Positions 1-10,040 of a stretch of 64,000 bases of DNA are shown here, piece by piece. Below the pieces are notes generated by a model. It saw nothing but the letters and a program-made list of their open reading frames with translations, searched no databases and had not been told where the DNA came from. Source of the stretch: Streptomyces erythrochromogenes (GTDB lineage Bacteria; Actinomycetota; Actinomycetes; Streptomycetales; Streptomycetaceae); assembly GCF_036170895.1 (NCBI RefSeq), contig NZ_CP108036.1, positions 4,278,001-4,342,000 on the forward strand, given 5' to 3'. Position numbers and translations under genes: made by a program. Numbering within the stretch: position 1 is the first letter of the stretch; the number at the start of each line of letters is the position of its first letter.

Positions 1-286
1 GCGAGACGACCTTGGCCTGCTGGGTCTGCCGGTCGAATCCCACCCCGGTCCGCTCGTGGTCCGGCGTGCCGCCCGGCCAGAGGACCGCCAGGCCGACGAA
101 GACGGCGACGGCGAAGGGGATCAGTACGGCCGCGATGACCTTGCGCAGGTGCTTGGAGACGGGTGCCGCAGGTCCGTGACTGTGGCTGTGGGAGTGGCCG
201 GAGGAGTGCCCGTGTCCGGCATGCGCGTGGCCGGAGTGGCCGTTGGGCTCAGTGGGCTCGGTGGGGGGCTGCGGCGAGGACGTCAC
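1..286 (-). CDS. YibE/F family membrane protein, N-terminal part (runs off the window)
   Basis: The first 95 residues read from a GTG at 286 (MTSSPQPPTEPTEPNG...). A long histidine/glycine-rich cytoplasmic tail is followed by one hydrophobic segment at about residues 54-73 (VIAAVLIPFAVAVFVGLAVLW). After it comes the motif HERTGVGFDRQTQQAKV, which I recognise from actinobacterial YibE/F proteins. The family is multi-pass membrane proteins of unclear role, suspected in transport. The His-rich tail could bind metal, but that is inference. The gene diverges from thiC and the TPP riboswitch lies between them. No clear ribosome binding site precedes the GTG, so the start is moderately certain. Confidence 0.75.
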   Translation of the reverse strand, partial: MTSSPQPPTEPTEPNGHSGHAHAGHGHSSGHSHSHSHGPAAPVSKHLRKVIAAVLIPFAVAVFVGLAVLWPGGTPDHERTGVGFDRQTQQAKVVS

Positions 287-365
287 CAGCAGATCATCGC
301 AAGAGATGAGGGGGCCCACTGTTCAGCACGCCATGGATGACGCTAGCGTGGGGGCTACTTTGCAC

Positions 366-2285
<1,920 letters not shown>

Positions 2286-2313
2286 CGCCGATCGGCAGGG
2301 CAGGACCCGGCTG

Positions 2314-2363
2314 ACGGGCGGACCCGCGACCCATGGGGGGAGTCGCGGGTCCGCCCGTTTTTT
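2314..2363 (+). terminator. Rho-independent terminator of thiC
   Basis: A perfect 17-bp stem (ACGGGCGGACCCGCGAC at 2314-2330 pairing with 2342-2358) with an 11-base loop runs straight into a T-run. It lies about 30 bases after the thiC stop. Confidence 0.92.
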
Positions 2364-2400
2364 CGTGCCGTCGGGGAGATGGGGCGGTCGGGTTCGCCGC

Positions 2401-2543
2401 GGCGGCCATTGGTGTCGCATCGATAGTCCGATGAGTGGACTTGTCTGCGAGGTGTACCGCCGCTGAAGGCCGCGGTTCCCACGCTACCGATGTGGCCGGA
2501 CAAGCCCGCCACCATCGATCGATCGGTTTCGAGAAGGAGTGGT
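2401..2543 (+). promoter_or_regulatory. Upstream region shared with the second collagen-like gene
   Basis: Two blocks recur ahead of both collagen-like genes. GCCATTGG followed by GTCCGATGAG is at 2405-2435 here and about 5064-5095 at the second gene, and GGTTTCGAGAAGGAG sits at the ribosome binding site. The GTCCGATGAG core lies 118 and 126 bases before the two ATGs. This suggests a duplicated promoter or leader and common regulation. The exact promoter elements cannot be assigned by eye. Confidence 0.5.
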
Positions 2544-3779
2544 ATGCGCCCCGAGAACAGGTCCAGGACGCCCCTTGGCCCGCTGCCGAGGAGCAGCTGG
2601 CGCAAGGCAGGCACGCTCGCGTCGCTCGCCCTGGTGATGATGGGAGTGGCCAGCCCCGCCATCGCCGTGGCACAGAGCGTCCAGGCGGCTGAGCGCGTCA
2701 CCGCGGCGAGCCCCACGGGTGGGGACCACTGCAAGCCGGACGGTCATCATCACCGCCCGGACCACCGCCCCGACCACCGTCCCGACCGCGGTCCCGACCG
2801 CGGTCCCGACCAGGGGCCTGACCAGGGACCGGACTTCAACCCGGACCACGGACCGGGCGATGGCCCGTGGGCGGCGGGCCTCATGGCCGGCCCCAACGGT
2901 GACGACGGGTGCGAACCGGGCAGGCCCGGACCGACAGGACCGACGGGCGCCACCGGTGCCACCGGCGCGACGGGTGCTGACGGGGCCGACGGCGCTGACG
3001 GTGCCACGGGTGCGACCGGTGCCACGGGTGCGACCGGCGCTGACGGTGCCACGGGTGCCACCGGCGCGACGGGTGCGACCGGCGCTGACGGTGCCACGGG
3101 TGCGACCGGTGCCACGGGTGCGACCGGCGCTGACGGTGCCACGGGTGCGACCGGTGCCACGGGTGCGACCGGCGCTGACGGTGCCACGGGTGCGACCGGT
3201 GCCACGGGCGCGACCGGCGCTGACGGTGCCACGGGTGCCACCGGTGCCACCGGTGCTACGGGTGCCACGGGCGCTACGGGCAGCACCGGCGCCTCCGGGG
3301 TGAACGGCGAGGACGGTGCCACCGGAGCGACCGGCGCCACGGGTACGAGCGGCGTTGACGGCGCCACGGGAGCCACCGGCGCAACGGGCGCCACCGGTCC
3401 CTGCAGCGACATCGACAGCTTCGCGCCCTCGACCACCGAGTCGTTCAGCGCCGTCCTGACGAACGGCATCGCCTACGCCGGTCGCGCGAGCACGACCGGA
3501 GGTGTGCCGGTCTGGCAGAACCTCACGGACGCGGACAACCCGGGATTCCCGTTCGGCCTGGCCTGCGGCATCTCGATCATCGACCAGGGCAACAACGCCT
3601 ACATCCAGGTCCTGACCACGGACAACAGGGTCTACCAGACCCACGGTGACACCAACCTGGACAACTTCGTATGGGACGAGGGGTGGTTCGAACTGACCCC
3701 CGGCCCGACCGGAGTCCTCCGCGGCAAGTCCTTCAAGGGAGACACGCTGAGCGGAGCCCCCTTGAACCGCTCCCGCTAG
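2544..3779 (+). CDS. Secreted collagen-like protein 1 (Gly-Ala-Thr repeats)
   Basis: The product has 411 residues. The ATG at 2544 is chosen because AAGGAG lies 5-10 bases upstream and because it aligns with the start of the paralogue at 5212. The N-terminus is basic and followed by a hydrophobic stretch ([23 protein letters not shown]), a likely Sec signal peptide. Residues about 55-125 are rich in His, Pro and Asp with HRPD/GPDQ repeats. From about residue 126 come roughly 53 uninterrupted Gly-X-Y triplets, mostly GAT and GAD, ending at Cys near 287. A globular C-terminal domain of about 125 residues resembles the one in the gene at 5212. Gly-X-Y runs of this length normally form triple helices, here presumably outside the cell. 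The many Thr residues are potential O-glycosylation sites. I know no assigned function. Confidence 0.85.
   Translation: MRPENRSRTPLGPLPRSSWRKAGTLASLALVMMGVASPAIAVAQSVQAAERVTAASPTGGDHCKPDGHHHRPDHRPDHRPDRGPDRGPDQGPDQGPDFNPDHGPGDGPWAAGLMAGPNGDDGCEPGRPGPTGPTGATGATGATGADGADGADGATGATGATGATGADGATGATGATGATGADGATGATGATGATGADGATGATGATGATGADGATGATGATGATGADGATGATGATGATGATGATGSTGASGVNGEDGATGATGATGTSGVDGATGATGATGATGPCSDIDSFAPSTTESFSAVLTNGIAYAGRASTTGGVPVWQNLTDADNPGFPFGLACGISIIDQGNNAYIQVLTTDNRVYQTHGDTNLDNFVWDEGWFELTPGPTGVLRGKSFKGDTLSGAPLNRSR
3000..3224 (+). repeat. 45-bp coding tandem repeat (five units) in collagen-like gene 1
   Basis: Five nearly identical 45-bp units each encode [15 protein letters not shown], so Asp recurs every 15 residues. 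Neighbouring units differ at only a few wobble bases, which makes this a likely length-variable (VNTR) tract. In-frame change in copy number would lengthen or shorten the triple helix without a frameshift. Confidence 0.85.
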
Positions 3780-3792
3780 GGAGGGTCACGTA

Positions 3793-3839
3793 GAGGGGCC
3801 GGACGCATCCCGGATCGTGGCGGATGCGTCCGGCCCCTC
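3793..3839. terminator. Bidirectional hairpin between collagen-like gene 1 and the glycosyltransferase
   Basis: A perfect 18-bp inverted repeat (3793-3810 with 3822-3839) and an 11-base loop lie between two convergent genes. There is no strong T-run on either side, as is common for Streptomyces terminators. Confidence 0.75.
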
Positions 3840-3863
3840 GGCCGTTCGACGACGGCGGGGCCC

Positions 3864-4976
3864 TCAGGCCACCACCTGGTACTCCGGCCCCAGCTTGGAC
3901 AGCGCGAATGCGCGGTTCTCACCGACCCGTTCGCGCTGGCTCTCCGGAAGCCCGCCCTCCCGCAGGAGGCGGTCGCAGCACTCCAGCGACTCCTCGTACG
4001 CGCCGACCCAGTAGGCGGCCACCGCGAGCTCGTCGAGCGCGCGCCACTCGTACCAGTCGAACTCGACGAACAGGATGTCCTCGGGGCGCGGGATCCGCGC
4101 CGCCTGACGGGCGAACAGGTACGCCAGCTCGAAGCGGCCGTCGAGACGGCACAGACGGGCCAGGTCGCCGAGTGCCTCGGCCCGCCCGGGGCGGCTCTCG
4201 TGGGCGCGGAGGTAGCGGTCCATCACCTCGGCCGGCGGGCGCCGCAGGCCCGCCGCGAGCCGTGCCGCGTAGAGCCGGGCGCAGAAGGCCTCCTCGGCGA
4301 AGCCGCCCATCGCGGCCCGGTGGTCGTAGGCCGCCAGGGACTTCTCCGGCTCGCCCGCGTCACGCCAGCTCTGAGCCAGATAAAAGGCGTAGCGGGCATT
4401 CCCCGGTTCTTCGATCAGCCCCTTTTCGAGGATCCCGGCATCGCGGAGGTACTTCTCCCGGTGGCCCCCTTCGCCCTGCCGGGCTCCGCCGCCGACGATG
4501 CGGATATGGAAGCCTTCGAGTACTCCGCGGGTGAACGGCGCTTCGCAATCCAGGTACTCGTGCAGGACGCCGACGTATTTCCAGGGCAATCGGGTGGAGA
4601 CCAGAGCGGGCCGCCAGTGGATGACGGGCTGGTGGTGCACCGCGATGCCGTACGAATCGAAAGTGAGCTCCGGCATCCGGAATCCGGGGTCCACCTCGAT
4701 CACGTCGTCCGCGTCGACGAACAGCAGGTAGTCGGCGCTGGAGCGGGCCAGGTCGATCGCCTCGCTGCGGCTTCCGTCGAACCCCTTCCAGGGCCGTTCG
4801 TGCAGGACACCGGGGAGATCACCGAGGAATTCCCGGATGATCTCCTGGGTGCCGTCCGTCGACCCGGTGTCGACGATCACCCAGGTGTCGATCAAGGGGC
4901 GCACGGATTCGAGACAGCGCCTGATCACCGCGGCCTCGTTCTTTACGATCATATTCAGACAGACTTTTGCTTTCAA
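3864..4976 (-). CDS. Family 2 glycosyltransferase with TPR-like C-terminus
   Basis: The product has 370 residues if it starts at the TTG at 4976 (LKAKVCLNMIVKNEAAVI). The reading frame stays open to 5129, but that stretch overlaps the upstream element of the next gene, so the shorter start is preferred. Its ribosome binding site is weak. The first 200 residues carry the GT-A fold: NMIVKNEAAVIRRCLESV, VDTGSTDGTQEI and the metal/nucleotide DxD motif in LLFVDADDVIEVD. The C-terminal half is helical with TPR-like units (YAFYLAQSWRDAGEPEKSLAAYD; AYWVGAYEESLECCDRLL). Related enzymes glycosylate peptides or proteins (SunS-like). Its position between two Thr-rich collagen-like secreted proteins makes them candidate acceptors; that is inference. 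Confidence 0.85.
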   Translation of the reverse strand: MKAKVCLNMIVKNEAAVIRRCLESVRPLIDTWVIVDTGSTDGTQEIIREFLGDLPGVLHERPWKGFDGSRSEAIDLARSSADYLLFVDADDVIEVDPGFRMPELTFDSYGIAVHHQPVIHWRPALVSTRLPWKYVGVLHEYLDCEAPFTRGVLEGFHIRIVGGGARQGEGGHREKYLRDAGILEKGLIEEPGNARYAFYLAQSWRDAGEPEKSLAAYDHRAAMGGFAEEAFCARLYAARLAAGLRRPPAEVMDRYLRAHESRPGRAEALGDLARLCRLDGRFELAYLFARQAARIPRPEDILFVEFDWYEWRALDELAVAAYWVGAYEESLECCDRLLREGGLPESQRERVGENRAFALSKLGPEYQVVA

Positions 4977-5211
4977 GGATCCCGTCCACGGTGGTGGTGA
5001 AGACGACCGTGAGGCGACCGTAGGGATCCGGTCAATGGCGTGCAAGGAAGCCACGGGGCGAGCCGCCATTGGGTGCCTGTTGCTGGTCCGATGAGATGAC
5101 TGCCTAGCGAGGCGAGAGCTGCTTCCCATCCGATTTACCCACTATGGGCGAGGCGGCCCGTCCGGGCCGATCGCACATCGTTTGATCCGGTTTCGAGAAG
5201 GAGCGGCGTAT

Positions 5212-6036
5212 ATGAGCCCCGTGAACAGGACCAGGTCACCCCTCGGCCCGGTGGCCCGGCGGAGTGCTGTGGTGAAGGGAGGCACGCTGGCATCTCTCGC
5301 TCTGGTGGTGGCGGGAATCGCCAGCCCGGCGTTCGCCACTGCGCAGGGCGTCCAGGCAGCCGCGACCGTTCGGTCGGCGAGCCCGACCGGCGGCGGTGAC
5401 TGCACGACGAAGAAGAGCTCGAACCACGATCCGAGAGTGGCGGGCACCCAGGCGGGCCCACGGGGCGGCGGCGACGAATGCGAGGGCCAGCGGGGCCCGA
5501 CGGGCCCCACGGGCCCGCGCGGCCCTCAGGGAGAGCCGGGCGAGGACGGCGCCGACGGGGCCACGGGCGCGACCGGTGCCACCGGGGCCACGGGCGCGAC
5601 CGGTGCGACCGGCGCGGGCGCCTGCGTGGACGTCGATGCCGTCCGGGACAACAACGACCGCGAGTTCAAGGCGGCGCTCACCCCCGACGGCATCACCTAC
5701 GCAGGCGTTCGCGAGATCCAGAACACCACGGTCGGCCCCTGGATCTGGTACGACCTCACCACCAACGAGGAGGGCGACTACCCGGCCGGCGCCTGTGGGG
5801 TTTCCATCGGCCACCAGGCCAACCGGCTCGTCATCGAAGTGATCACCACGGGCGGCGAGATCTGGGAGACGTTCTGCGACGTGAACCCGGGCACTCCCGA
5901 CACGCTCACGTGCAACGGGGTGTGGAACGACGCGGTACCGCAGCCCAACCCGGGCGACCCGCCGGCGCCGCTGCGTACCCACGAGCAGCCGATCCGTCCC
6001 ACGGACCCCAACCACCTGCCGAAGGCGCTGAAGTAG
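5212..6036 (+). CDS. Secreted collagen-like protein 2
   Basis: This 274-residue paralogue of the gene at 2544 starts at ATG 5212 with GAAGGAG upstream. A signal-peptide-like N-terminus ([23 protein letters not shown]) closely matches protein 1. A short collagen-like tract of about 14 triplets ([24 protein letters not shown], then GAT repeats) begins near residue 92. A globular C-terminal domain then starts at CVDVDAV and shares TYAG, CG(V/I)SI and related motifs with protein 1. The Gly-X-Y region is about a quarter the length of the paralogue's, so the two differ mainly in stalk length. Function is unknown. Confidence 0.85.
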   Translation: MSPVNRTRSPLGPVARRSAVVKGGTLASLALVVAGIASPAFATAQGVQAAATVRSASPTGGGDCTTKKSSNHDPRVAGTQAGPRGGGDECEGQRGPTGPTGPRGPQGEPGEDGADGATGATGATGATGATGATGAGACVDVDAVRDNNDREFKAALTPDGITYAGVREIQNTTVGPWIWYDLTTNEEGDYPAGACGVSIGHQANRLVIEVITTGGEIWETFCDVNPGTPDTLTCNGVWNDAVPQPNPGDPPAPLRTHEQPIRPTDPNHLPKALK

Positions 6037-6044
6037 CTTCCGGT

Positions 6045-6072
6045 ACCGGCCGGAGCGCCTACTCCGGCCGGT
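6045..6072. terminator. Hairpin after collagen-like gene 2
   Basis: An 11-bp perfect stem (ACCGGCCGGAG at 6045-6055 with 6062-6072) and 6-base loop lie nine bases after the stop. It overlaps the 3' end of the convergent gene, so it may stop transcripts from both sides. Confidence 0.7.
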
Positions 6073-6877
6073 GGTCCGGGCCGCCGAAGTCCGGACTGGT
6101 GAAGTCCGGTGGCGTGTAGCCGGGCGGGACCCCCTGCGACGGGGTTCCCGGACTGGTGAAGTCGGGCCGGGTGTATCCCAGACTGGGGATGCGCCCGGCC
6201 CCCGGCGTGCGGGGGGTCGGGAAGCCCGGGCCCGCACTCGGATCGGCCAGTGCGTCCCGCAGGAACGGGATGATGCCGCGCTCCAGCAGGGCGTGCCGCC
6301 AGGCCTCGCGGGCCCGCGCCACCTCGTCGGGTATCGCCTCGCTCTCGTCCGCCCCCACCTCGGTCGCACTGTTGCGGACGGCCGTGACCAGCAGCCCGAT
6401 CACGGCGAAGAGCAGGGCCGCCGCGGTGAGCGCGCCGAAGAGCCAACCCGCCGTCAGCATGGTCTGGGCGAAGGCCGGTTCGGGCTCGATCATCTTCAGG
6501 ATGTAGCCGACGAGCAGGAAGATCAGCATGGCGGTGCCGGCCAGGACCGGTGCGAGGACCGCGACCACGGCGCTGACGCCCGCGCCGCCGCCGCTGCTGT
6601 GATCGTCGTACTCGTCCCCCGTCGTACCGGGTGCGGAGAGCGCCTCGTCGCGTCGTTCCTCGCGGACCTTCACGTAGTGGCCGTACTCGGCGGCCGCCGC
6701 GGCCGCCAGCAGGGCGCTGGCGCCCTGGGCCATGGTGCGCAGCTGTTCGGCGTTCAGCCGCTCGCCGAGTGTGGCGAGCTCGGGCCGTTCGCTCGCTGCG
6801 CGCAGTGCCTCGTCGATGAGCCGGTCGAATTCGGGCCGGTCTTCGGTCAGCAGGTGCGGAGCGCTGGTCATGTGCAT
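6059..6877 (-). CDS. Actinobacterial membrane protein of unknown function
   Basis: This 272-residue protein starts at ATG 6877, with a second in-frame ATG at 6871; a GGGGG run lies just upstream. The N-terminal 90 residues are helical and soluble. Two or three membrane segments follow at about residues 95-125 (VSAVVAVLAPVLAGTAMLIF) and 137-165. A charged helical segment and a proline-rich tail come after them. The tail repeats the motif PDFTSP (YTRPDFTSP, YTPPDFTSP). I recognise no catalytic motif. It is convergent with collagen-like gene 2 and could be unrelated to it. Confidence 0.7.
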   Translation of the reverse strand: MHMTSAPHLLTEDRPEFDRLIDEALRAASERPELATLGERLNAEQLRTMAQGASALLAAAAAAEYGHYVKVREERRDEALSAPGTTGDEYDDHSSGGGAGVSAVVAVLAPVLAGTAMLIFLLVGYILKMIEPEPAFAQTMLTAGWLFGALTAAALLFAVIGLLVTAVRNSATEVGADESEAIPDEVARAREAWRHALLERGIIPFLRDALADPSAGPGFPTPRTPGAGRIPSLGYTRPDFTSPGTPSQGVPPGYTPPDFTSPDFGGPDHRPE

Positions 6878-7025
6878 CCCCCGATGCTCCGTAGAAGCCG
6901 GTTTGCCCGCGTAGACCCGGGCGCCGGCGGAAACGGAGGAGAGCCTGCTACGGATAGAGCGATGGTAGAGCGCCCACACCACGCCGTGACAGGGGCTTTC
7001 CGGAAATACCCCTCTGCGTAAGCTC

Positions 7026-8333
7026 TCAGTCGCTCAGCGGCAGCCGTACGACGAGCAGCTTGCCGGCCATCGTCACGCCGCCGTCCATCGCGATGGCGAG
7101 CCCGTCCGCGTAGACGTGCGGGCCGTCCACGGCCTCCGGGCCGCGGGACTCGTCGCCGTCCTCGGTGCCCACTTCGCCGAGCAGGTACGGGATGGGGCTG
7201 TGGCCGTGCACGACGCGGCTGCCGCCGTAGGTGTCGAGCAGTTCGCGGACGGCCTGGGGGCCGGTCTCCTCGTCGCGGAACGCGAAGCGCTTGGTGAACT
7301 TCCGGAAGAGGTCCCACGTGATGTCGACGTCGCCCCGGTTGAGGAGCTCGTGGATGGTGTCGTTGACGTCCTCGATGGAGTCGCCGTAGTCGAGGTAGGC
7401 CGTGGTGTCGGAGTGCAGCAGCAGGTGGTCCTCCTCCAGGACGGCCGCGTCCAGCCGCGACATCCACTGGATGTGCACGTCCTGCAGGCGCTCCATGTCG
7501 GTGCGCTGGCCGCCGTTGAGCAGCCAGGCGGCCTGGAAGGTGGCGGTGCCGGCCCCGGAGACGACAGGGGTGTCGCCGAACCGCTTGGCGCCGATGAGCA
7601 GCAGCTCGTGATTGCCCATCAGGGCCTTGCAGTACCCGCCGGCGGCGGCCGCCTCGGCGGACAGCCGCATGACGAGGTCGATGACGCCGATGCCGTCGGG
7701 GCCGCGGTCGGTGAAGTCGCCGAGGAACCAGAGCCGGGCGTTGCCCGCGGACCAGCGGCCCTCCGTGTCGATCAGGCCCTGGGCGTGCAGCTCGGTGACG
7801 AGCTCGTCGAGGTAGCCGTGGACGTCGCCGACGACGTACAGCGGGCCGGGGCCCGCGGTGTCCTGCGGGACGTACTGGACCTGGACGGTGTCGCCGGGGC
7901 CGCCGAGCGGGCTGCGGCCGATGACGGGGAGGTCCCGGTAGGTCGGGGTGTAGCCCTCGAGGTCGTCCTCCTCGGGACCCTGGGGCGTCGCGTGCTCCGG
8001 TTCGGCGTCGGCGTGCGCGTGGGGGTGAGAGTGGCCCTGGGGACGCCCCTGGAGGTGCTCCTCGCGGCGCGGGTCCTGACGCGGGTCCTGACGCGGATCG
8101 TGGTGCGGGGCCGGCGGCGCAGACGCGGGCGGCTGCGGCGCGTAGCCGGGCTGCGGCGGCACGACGGCCTGTGGGGCGTCCTCGTAGTACGCGGGGTACT
8201 CGCCGTACACGGGAGCCTCGTCGGGCAGACCGGTGGCTACGGCGTACGGAGCAGCGGGTTCGGTGACTGGCACCCGGAAGTCCCGCAGCGTTTCCGTCCG
8301 CATCGCGGGTCCCTGACCGGCCCCCTGAGTCAT
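7026..8333 (-). CDS. Metallophosphoesterase with disordered N-terminal region
   Basis: The product has 435 residues. The ATG at 8333 is chosen because GGAGGGG lies upstream. The first 165 residues are rich in Pro, Gln and His (HHDPRQDPRQDPRREEHLQG) and look disordered. The C-terminal 270 residues hold the calcineurin-like core: VVGDVHGYLDELV, FLGDFTDRGPDGIGVI, LMGNHELLLIGAKRFG and VVHGHSPIPY. These supply the Asp, His and Asn ligands of a two-metal site. Relatives hydrolyse phosphoproteins or diadenosine polyphosphates; the substrate here cannot be told. It lies downstream of the LacI-type regulator on the same strand, 230 bases away. Confidence 0.85.
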   Translation of the reverse strand: MTQGAGQGPAMRTETLRDFRVPVTEPAAPYAVATGLPDEAPVYGEYPAYYEDAPQAVVPPQPGYAPQPPASAPPAPHHDPRQDPRQDPRREEHLQGRPQGHSHPHAHADAEPEHATPQGPEEDDLEGYTPTYRDLPVIGRSPLGGPGDTVQVQYVPQDTAGPGPLYVVGDVHGYLDELVTELHAQGLIDTEGRWSAGNARLWFLGDFTDRGPDGIGVIDLVMRLSAEAAAAGGYCKALMGNHELLLIGAKRFGDTPVVSGAGTATFQAAWLLNGGQRTDMERLQDVHIQWMSRLDAAVLEEDHLLLHSDTTAYLDYGDSIEDVNDTIHELLNRGDVDITWDLFRKFTKRFAFRDEETGPQAVRELLDTYGGSRVVHGHSPIPYLLGEVGTEDGDESRGPEAVDGPHVYADGLAIAMDGGVTMAGKLLVVRLPLSD

Positions 8334-8563
8334 CGACCCCTCCACCACCGTCGCGCTGCCGTACACCTGCGGACCCTCCTGACCTCCGGGGAGGAGGGTC
8401 CGTGATGTCGTGCGCCCATCATAGGAATGCGGCTCGCGCTCTGTGACGCACCAGGGGTGGTGAATCCTTTGCGGAGCGTATCGTTCCTACCGTTTTTGCC
8501 CGATATTGCCGTTGCTGAAATCCTGGACCGACCGCCGATCAGGCCGACCGGACGGTCTGCCGG

Positions 8564-9655
8564 TCAGTCCTGGGCCGGAGATCGGGGCGGGCTGACGGTC
8601 CTTCGGGGCTGCCTGCGCTGCGACGAGGTACGGATGATCAGCTCGGTCGGGACGACCTGTTCGACCGGGCGTCCGGTGTCCACGCCCTCGATCGCGTCGA
8701 TGAGCAGCTGCACGACGGCGGTGCCGATGCGGCGCGGTTTGAGGGACAGGGTGGTGATGGGCGGCTCGGTGTTGGCGTACACGGTGGACTCGCTGCAGCA
8801 GACGAGCAGCAGGTCCTCGGGGACGCGCAGGCCGTAGCGGCGGGCGGCGGCGAGCAGGTCGGTGCCGTTGGGGTCGAAGAGTCCGTAGACGGCGTCGGGG
8901 CGGTCGGGGCGGGCGAGGAGCCGGTCGGCGGCGACGGCGCCCGCGCACGGGTCGTGGGCGGGGTAGGACTCGTAGACGGGGTCCTGGCCGACGCGCTCGC
9001 ACCAGTTGAGGTAGGCGGTGGTGGACAGGCGGGTGTAGGTGTCGGTGGTGGTGCCGGTGAGCAGCCCGATCCGGCGGGCGCCGGCGGCGGCGAGGTGGTC
9101 GAGGAGGCCGAGCACGGCGGCCTCGTGGTCGTTGTCGACCCAGGCGGTCACGGGGAGGGAGCCGGCCGGCCGGCCGTCGGAGACCACGGGAAGGCCCTGG
9201 CGGACCAGCTCGGTGACGACGGGATCGTGGTCGGAGGGGTCGATGACGACGGTGCCGTCGAGGGCGACGTTGGACCACACGTCGTGGCGGGAGGTGGCGG
9301 GGAGGATGACGAGGGCGTATCCGCGGGCGAGCGCCGCCGAGGTGGCGGCCCTGGCCATCTCGGCGAAGTACGCGAATTCGGTGAAGGTGAAAGGTTCATC
9401 CCCGTATGTCGTCACGGTCAGGCCGATGAGGCCGGACTTGCCGGTACGGAGGGTGCGGGCGGCGGCCGACGGGCGGTAGCCCAGCCGGTCGGCGACCTCG
9501 CGAACGTGGCGGCGGGTGGCGTCGGGCAGCCGTCCCTTGCCATTGAGCGCGTCGGAGACGGTCGTGATGGAGACGCCCGCCGCGGCGGCCACGTCCCTGA
9601 TGCCGGCCCGGCCTTGTCGGCCGGCGGCCCGCCGGGTGGTCTCGGTCCGGCTCAC
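8564..9655 (-). CDS. LacI-family transcriptional regulator
   Basis: This 363-residue repressor uses the GTG at 9655, preceded by CAGGGAAG at good spacing. An ATG at 9679 is in frame but lacks a ribosome binding site. The LacI helix-turn-helix and hinge are clear: IRDVAAAAGVSITTVSDALNGKGRLP, then ADRLGYRPSAAARTLRTG. A periplasmic-binding-protein-like sensor domain follows (IGLLTGTTTDTYTRL, DAVYGLFDPNGTDLLAAARRYGLRVPEDLLLV). The ligand is probably a sugar, but no sugar gene lies nearby. It diverges from hisC across a 385-base spacer holding a 24-bp near-palindrome that could be its operator. Confidence 0.92.
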   Translation of the reverse strand: MSRTETTRRAAGRQGRAGIRDVAAAAGVSITTVSDALNGKGRLPDATRRHVREVADRLGYRPSAAARTLRTGKSGLIGLTVTTYGDEPFTFTEFAYFAEMARAATSAALARGYALVILPATSRHDVWSNVALDGTVVIDPSDHDPVVTELVRQGLPVVSDGRPAGSLPVTAWVDNDHEAAVLGLLDHLAAAGARRIGLLTGTTTDTYTRLSTTAYLNWCERVGQDPVYESYPAHDPCAGAVAADRLLARPDRPDAVYGLFDPNGTDLLAAARRYGLRVPEDLLLVCCSESTVYANTEPPITTLSLKPRRIGTAVVQLLIDAIEGVDTGRPVEQVVPTELIIRTSSQRRQPRRTVSPPRSPAQD

Positions 9656-10040
9656 CTGATGCTTCCCTGCTGCTGTCATGGCGAGCCGATAGTAGGGCTC
9701 GGTGGGGTGCGCGGTCCGGGTGCATATGCACGCGTTGACAGGCACGTTTCTGCATGGTTCGCCACCCCCAATGACCTTGGAAATGAAGGCGCTTGATGGC
9801 GCGAGTGGAGGGTGAAGCTTGTCGGCGGGTCCGGGCATGCCAAACCGGTGAGGTTTCGGGTCGATCTCAACTCACCTGTACGAGGGACGCGCGCCACGGC
9901 GCAGGCCACCAGCGCGCGCATATATGCGTGCGCTCCCCCTCATTCCAGGCGCCCCCATTCTCGGAAGGCGGGAATCCTCATAAGGTGAGCAGTATTGAGT
10001 CGACGGCGACGTCGTACGGGACGGTCGAGGAGGACCTGCG
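9656..10040. other. Divergent spacer between the LacI-type gene and hisC
   Basis: These 385 bases contain no credible gene. They hold the 24-bp near-palindrome at 9911-9934, and the hisC ribosome binding site GAGGAGG at 10027-10033. Promoters in both directions are expected but I could not assign them confidently. Confidence 0.6.
9911..9934. promoter_or_regulatory. 24-bp near-perfect palindrome, candidate operator
   Basis: AGCGCGCGCATATATGCGTGCGCT differs from its own reverse complement at a single symmetric pair (G/T). The AT-rich centre flanked by CG is unusual in this GC-rich setting. A LacI-type protein encoded 250 bases away is the obvious candidate binder, although LacI sites more often have a central CG. 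Confidence 0.45.

Noticed and set aside
3000..3224. CRISPR-like tandem repeats
   Set aside because: The units are directly adjacent without spacers, keep frame and encode Gly-X-Y triplets.
2750..3469. Minus-strand frame of PVAP repeats opposite the collagen-like gene
   Set aside because: It is the complement of the GAT codon repeats. The plus strand has the ribosome binding site, signal peptide and a paralogue.
8371..8401. 10-bp hairpin upstream of the metallophosphatase gene as a terminator or riboswitch
   Set aside because: The stem is real, but there is no T-run and no recognisable riboswitch core, so it is left as an unassigned leader hairpin.
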